Below are positions 60,019-64,000 of a stretch of DNA of 64,000 nt, piece after piece (position 1 is the first letter of the stretch; each line of letters begins with the position of its first letter). The notes below the pieces were generated by a model, which was not told the DNA's origin, made no database searches, and saw only the letters and a program-made list of their open reading frames with translations. The position numbers and the translations under genes were made by a program. Source of the stretch: Microvirga puerhi (GTDB lineage Bacteria > Pseudomonadota > Alphaproteobacteria > Rhizobiales > Beijerinckiaceae); NCBI RefSeq assembly GCF_020089865.1, contig NZ_JAIRBM010000018.1, positions 1 to 64,000 on the forward strand. Direction: 5' to 3'.

Positions 60019-62957
60019 CACACTTCCTCCTTCGCTATCATAGGCGGCTCCGCGGACGTCGTTGGAGCGCGTACCGAACGAGGGACGCGAAGCGACTGGT
60101 GCGCCAGGGCGATCAGAATGAGCACGGTGGAGCCCACCACGACCGTGAAGACGCCGAGGTCGAACAGGAGCGCGGTGGCGGCGGGCACCTTGCCGATGGC
60201 AGGCAGGTCGAAGTACCGGAAATAGGAGGTCAGGAACGGATAGCCGAACACCCATGCCCCCATGCCCGTGAAGGCGGCGCAGAGTAGGCCCAGCCCCGTC
60301 CAGAGGATCGGACGGATCCGCAGTCGCGCCTCGATCCAGCGCGTTCCGCCCGCCATGTATTGCAGGATGAGGGCGATCGACATCGTGACACCGGCCGCGA
60401 AACCTCCGCCCGGCAGATCGTGCCCGCGCAGAAAGAAATACACGGCGACAGTTCCGATCACAGGGAAGAGCCACTGCATGATGATCCCGGGGATGGTGAG
60501 GTAATCGGCGAGGGTGTCGCCAACGGCTCGGTCCGGACGGGCCCTGTCATAGGCGTCCTGGGCCTGCTGCTGCTCCGGCGCCTCAACGCTTTCCGGCGCC
60601 GGGCGGAAGCGGCGCAGGAGCGAGAAGACCGTGACCGCCACGATGGCGAGAACCACGATCTCGCCGAAGGTGTCGAAGCCACGGAAATCGACCAGGATGA
60701 CGTTGACGATATTGCGACCGCCCCCCCCGGAATATGCGTTCTCGACGAAATAGCGCGCGATGGTATCCGGCAGAGGCCGCGTGAGCATCGTATAGACGAT
60801 CAGCGACATGCCTGCCCCGGCTGCGAGGGCCAGCATCAGATCTCGGGCCCGCCGTAGCCTGGCTCTGGTTCCCATCGAGAGCTCTTCGCCCACGACCTCG
60901 ATCCGCTTCGGCAGCCAGCGCAAGCCAAGGAGGATCAGTACCGTCGTGACGATCTCGACCAGAAGCTGGGTGATGGCGAGGTCCGGCGCGGAGAACCAGA
61001 CGAAGGTGATACAGGTCACCAGTCCGGCCCCGCCCAATAGCACTAAGGCAGCGAGGCGATGGAACTTGGCCTGGTAGGCCGCGCCGATGGCACAGATGCC
61101 TCCGACTATCCAAAGCAGCAGGAAGGCCGGGTCGAACGCAGTCCCCGGGAGTGCGCCAGCCTCAAGCCCATGCCGGTAGAGCGGCCAGAGCGCCGCAATC
61201 ACCGCGAAGGCCACGAGCAGCCGCAGTTGCGGCTGAAGCCGCTGCGTGCCGAACAGACGGTCCAGGGAGCGGGCCCATTTCCAGGACAGGGTGACGAGGA
61301 CCTGTTCGAAGAGGCGTTGGCCCTTGAGGCGGCGCACCAGGGGTGATCCGTCGAGGCCCTTCGCGAGATAACCCTGCAACAGCCAGTACAGGATGACGCC
61401 GCCGGTCAGGGCGATCATGCTCATAATCAGAGGCTCGTTGAATCCGTGCCATATGGCGAGGCTGTAGTAGGGTGTATCCGGACCCAGGACCGCTCGGACC
61501 GCCGTGGCGAGGAATGGCTTGATGGTCATTGCCGGAAGGACGCCGACGAGGAGACATGCCAGGACGAGGAGCTCGACGGGAAAGCGCATCCAGTGCGGCG
61601 GCTCATGTGGCGTGCGCGGCAGGTCCGTCGGAGGTGGGCCAAAGAACACGCCGTGGATGAAGCGCAGGGAGTAGGCCACGCTGAAGGCGCTCGCCAGCAT
61701 GGCGAAGTATGGCAGGGAGTGATCGAGGAGCGAGTCGACGTGGTAGGCGGCCGCCTCGGCGAAGAACATCTCCTTGGACAGGAAGCCATTGAGCAGCGGC
61801 ACGCCAGCCATGGCAGCGGCTGCGACCATCGCCAGGGTGGCCGTGATCGGCATGAATCGGAACAGCCCGCTCAGGCGCCGGATGTCGCGGGTGCCGGATT
61901 CGTGGTCGATGATGCCGGCGGCCATGAATAGGGACGCCTTGAAGGTGGCATGGTTGATGGTGTGGAAGATGGCGGCAACAGCGGCGAGCGGGCTTCCGAG
62001 CCCGAGCAGGAGCGTGATCAGGCCAAGATGGCTGATAGTGGAATAGGCAAGCAGGCCCTTCAGATCCTGTTGGAAGATCGCCGCGTAGGCTCCGAGAAGC
62101 AGCGTACAGAGACCAGCTGACACTACGATGTAGAACCACGCTTCCGTGCCGGACAGGACAGGCCAGAGCAGGGTCAGCAAGAATACGCCCGCCTTCACCA
62201 TGGTGGCCGAATGGAGGTAGGCCGAGACCGGCGTGGGTGCGGCCATGGCGTGCGGAAGCCAGAAGTGAAACGGGAACTGTGCGCTCTTGGTCAGCGCCCC
62301 CAGCAGGACCAGGATCAGGGCCGGCAGGTAAAGGCTGCTGCCGCGGATGCGGCCACCGGAGGCCAGCACCTCATCCACGCCGTAGCTGCCGACGATGTGG
62401 CCGATCAGCAAGACACCGACGAGTAGGCACAATCCCCCGGCGGCAGTGACCGTCAGCGCCATGCGCGCGCCGTCGCGCGCGCTGGCATTGTGGTGCCAGT
62501 AGCCGATGAGGAGGAAGGAGAACAGGCTGGTCAGCTCCCAGAAGAAGACCAACTGGATCAGGTTGCCCGAGAGCACGATGCCCAGCATGGCGCCCATGAA
62601 AGCGAGCAGGAACGCGAAGAAGCGCGGCACCGGGTCGGCGGGCGACATGTAGTAGCGGGCATAGAGCACGACCAGGAAGCCGATGCTGGTCACCAGCATG
62701 GTGAACAGCCAGGTAAAGCCGTCCATGCGCAAGCTGAAATCGATACCGAGGGTCGGCAACCACGCGACACTCATGCGCAGAACGCCGCCATGATGAACGC
62801 CCGGATATTGAGCGACCGTCAGGGTAGCGCTGCAGAGGGCCACGGCTCCAGCCAGGAAGGCAGCGCCGTTCCTGGCATCTTGCCGCAAGAAGGCGGCAAC
62901 GACGCTCCCCACAAAAGGAAGGGCGACGATGGCCAGGAGGGGCATGCCACTGGACAT
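60018..62957 (-). CDS. mrpA: Fused Na+(K+)/H+ antiporter subunits A and B (MrpAB/PhaAB)
   Basis: A 979-residue giant membrane subunit. Residues about 1-500 are NuoL-like with FFWELTSLFSFLLIGYWHHN, KSAQFPFHFWLPHAMAAPTP (essential lysine) and SATMVKAGVFLL. Residues 600-760 hold the MrpA C-terminal part (FSAPDLAITQLLVEIVTTVL). From about 820 the MrpB domain follows (HDLPGGGFAAGVTMSIALIL). A-B fusion with six genes in all is the group 2 layout known from Sinorhizobium pha. The linker near 795 is Gln/Glu/Ala-rich. It opens the operon; a palindrome lies 56 bp upstream. Confidence 0.93.
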   Translation of the reverse strand: MSSGMPLLAIVALPFVGSVVAAFLRQDARNGAAFLAGAVALCSATLTVAQYPGVHHGGVLRMSVAWLPTLGIDFSLRMDGFTWLFTMLVTSIGFLVVLYARYYMSPADPVPRFFAFLLAFMGAMLGIVLSGNLIQLVFFWELTSLFSFLLIGYWHHNASARDGARMALTVTAAGGLCLLVGVLLIGHIVGSYGVDEVLASGGRIRGSSLYLPALILVLLGALTKSAQFPFHFWLPHAMAAPTPVSAYLHSATMVKAGVFLLTLLWPVLSGTEAWFYIVVSAGLCTLLLGAYAAIFQQDLKGLLAYSTISHLGLITLLLGLGSPLAAVAAIFHTINHATFKASLFMAAGIIDHESGTRDIRRLSGLFRFMPITATLAMVAAAAMAGVPLLNGFLSKEMFFAEAAAYHVDSLLDHSLPYFAMLASAFSVAYSLRFIHGVFFGPPPTDLPRTPHEPPHWMRFPVELLVLACLLVGVLPAMTIKPFLATAVRAVLGPDTPYYSLAIWHGFNEPLIMSMIALTGGVILYWLLQGYLAKGLDGSPLVRRLKGQRLFEQVLVTLSWKWARSLDRLFGTQRLQPQLRLLVAFAVIAALWPLYRHGLEAGALPGTAFDPAFLLLWIVGGICAIGAAYQAKFHRLAALVLLGGAGLVTCITFVWFSAPDLAITQLLVEIVTTVLILLGLRWLPKRIEVVGEELSMGTRARLRRARDLMLALAAGAGMSLIVYTMLTRPLPDTIARYFVENAYSGGGGRNIVNVILVDFRGFDTFGEIVVLAIVAVTVFSLLRRFRPAPESVEAPEQQQAQDAYDRARPDRAVGDTLADYLTIPGIIMQWLFPVIGTVAVYFFLRGHDLPGGGFAAGVTMSIALILQYMAGGTRWIEARLRIRPILWTGLGLLCAAFTGMGAWVFGYPFLTSYFRYFDLPAIGKVPAATALLFDLGVFTVVVGSTVLILIALAHQSLRVPRSVRAPTTSAEPPMIAKEEV

Positions 62958-63012
62958 GAGCTGAGCGGTCTCCTTCCGGGTGGAAAGTGCGGGGCGAAAC
63001 TCCGAAACGATG

Positions 63013-63026
63013 GGGCGATATCGCCC
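63013..63026. promoter_or_regulatory. Perfect 14-bp palindrome upstream of the Mrp operon
   Basis: GGGCGATATCGCCC is a perfect palindrome 56 bp upstream of the mrpA start, within the expected promoter or 5' leader. It could be an operator or a small RNA hairpin. No regulator gene is adjacent. Confidence 0.4.
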
Positions 63027-63695
63027 AATATGGTTGACATATGCGCCCAGACCAAGGGCCTGCCCGATAAAATTTACGTCAGGGTAGGGCTGGACCGGCG
63101 CGGGTAGCAGTGCAGCGGTATTGTCTCATTAAGTCGCATCAGTCGCGCTGAGGCAAACTCAGGCAGCTGATGGGGTCAGAGGGCGAGGCCGGCCGCAGAC
63201 GTCCCGCTATGACATTAAGACGGGGAGGATGAGTAAAAGAGTAGAGCGGAGAAAGCAGAGTGAACGGGGGCGCTCGGTCGAGGAGACATTTCAAAAGCTA
63301 CTTCAGGCCTCTGGACGATCGAGAGCCCCGCATTGCCCATTCTCACTGACGCACTGCAGATGTGAATTTGCCCGGCTATTGAGGCCCTCGTGCGAGCTTG
63401 TCGATGATACGTCGCAGCGGTTGGTAGTCCTGCTTATTCAGGAGGCGTTCGACCGCATTCGTATCACGCCGGGTCTGGCCAAGCCCATCCAGGAGACAGC
63501 CATCCTGATCGACCGCTACAGCTACTGCTCCCAGCCGAAAAGGATGTCCGCGACATCATCCAAGTGCCGGATGTCGTGGCGGCTCGGCCATTTACGTTGA
63601 TGTGCCGGAGCGCAGTCCAGCCCGAACCTCAGGGGCCGACGCTGGACAGTTTCGTAGACACGATGATGCCATGTTCTGACCGCCATCAAATGGGG
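63027..63695. other. Region without a supported gene
   Basis: An open frame at 63229-63600 has no recognisable motif, and its composition shifts along its length. The sequence may include decayed genes, but I could not identify any family on either strand. Confidence 0.35.
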
Positions 63696-63926
63696 TCAGC
63701 GATCATTCAGGATGGGCGTCAGGACGCTTTGCCCGGCAGCAGCCGCGCGGATCTGTGACTCGCTTGCGGCGCGTTCGGTCCCGCTTGCGGTATTCCTGAT
63801 CCTGTAGCTGAACTCACCGTTGCTTTCGGGCATCAGACGAATGACTTCGTAGATGCCGCTTGTGCGGTCAGCGAAGTGTGTGCCAGCAGCATGAACCAAC
63901 TGGCCAATGGAATACTTGTGGCTCAT
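63696..63926 (-). CDS. Small hypothetical protein
   Basis: A 76-residue protein: SHKYSIGQLVHAAGTHFADR, then GIYEVIRLMPESNGEFSYRI, then ERAASESQIR. The alternation of strands and charged turns suggests a small beta-barrel fold with a C-terminal helix. AAAGG lies about 8 bp before the ATG. Short proteins with this Y-E-V-I-R-L-x-P-E-x-x-G-E-x-x-Y-R-I pattern are frequent in Rhizobiales and unassigned as far as I know. Nothing in the context hints at function. Confidence 0.65.
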   Translation of the reverse strand: MSHKYSIGQLVHAAGTHFADRTSGIYEVIRLMPESNGEFSYRIRNTASGTERAASESQIRAAAAGQSVLTPILNDR

Positions 63927-64000
63927 GGCGAAGCCTTTCGAGATTAATTGAGAGACATCGACCGGGGAGCCGTATGTGTCCGGATTGGCAGAACGTGCTC

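Noticed and set aside
63229..63600. Plus-strand 123-codon frame near the right edge
   Set aside because: No ribosome binding site, composition changes along the frame and no family recognised; not strong enough to call.
1..64000. CRISPR arrays, rRNA and tRNA genes
   Set aside because: No regularly spaced repeats, no rRNA-like stretches and no cloverleaf with the conserved TTC-A-A arm pattern were noticed; a covariance-model scan would be needed for certainty.

Overview
The window is GC-rich, densely coding DNA. The gene repertoire (fused MrpAB antiporter operon, several CUT1 and oligopeptide-type ABC importers with GntR/FCD or sigma-54 regulators, a membrane class III cyclase, a Kdo-hydroxylase-like dioxygenase) points to an alphaproteobacterium, most likely Hyphomicrobiales (Rhizobiales) of the Microvirga/Methylobacterium type. 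That placement is inference from gene content, not a database result.

Layout. 1-4040: an envelope-glycan patch (GT4 glycosyltransferase, Kdo hydroxylase family enzyme) set among decayed mobile DNA (IS3/IS481-type, Tn3-family and IS6-family remnants). 4043-11842: a CUT1 uptake and catabolism cluster made of an ATPase divergent from a FadR-type GntR regulator, an alpha/beta hydrolase, a binding protein, two permeases, a TIM-barrel isomerase and a Gfo/Idh/MocA oxidoreductase. 11868-18302: a gene graveyard with a truncated ABC permease, a Spy/CpxP pseudogene, an adenylate cyclase running into a beheaded HlyD gene, two related unknown proteins, and an IS6 fragment abutting a broken tyrosine recombinase.

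18567-28193: an oligopeptide-type ABC importer with a C45 Ntn-hydrolase, a sigma-54 activator lacking a sensor domain, an AtuA-family protein and its DUF4387 partner. Two good -24/-12 promoters (GG-N10-GC) lie at 18677 and 26407. Each has a TGCGC-N5-GCGC box about 104 or 114 bp upstream, so the cluster looks like a self-contained sigma-54 regulon. This is my best candidate for an undescribed system.

28353-31316: a solitary large secreted cytochrome with six CxxCH motifs. 31780-36658: a minus-strand polysaccharide-type operon (small ORF, NAD-dependent epimerase, 697-residue GT2, large unknown) behind an AT-rich upstream region. 37652-37906: a small secreted basic protein with a textbook terminator. 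38091-44055: a second CUT1 cluster, transcribed leftward, with a metallophosphoesterase and a HAD hydrolase; a 30-bp near-perfect palindrome lies upstream.

44449-44847: a lone receiver-domain response regulator. 45295-55081: a GntR-headed oligopeptide-type importer operon carrying an SDR dehydrogenase, a polysaccharide-deacetylase-fold hydrolase, a gamma-glutamyltransferase-family enzyme and a RidA protein; its binding-protein gene changes codon usage abruptly in the middle. 55332-56801: small genes (VOC, BrnA-like, XRE). 56912-62957: a complete leftward Mrp/Pha cation/proton antiporter operon with subunits A and B fused. 63696-63926: a small unknown protein. I saw no rRNA, tRNA or CRISPR array.
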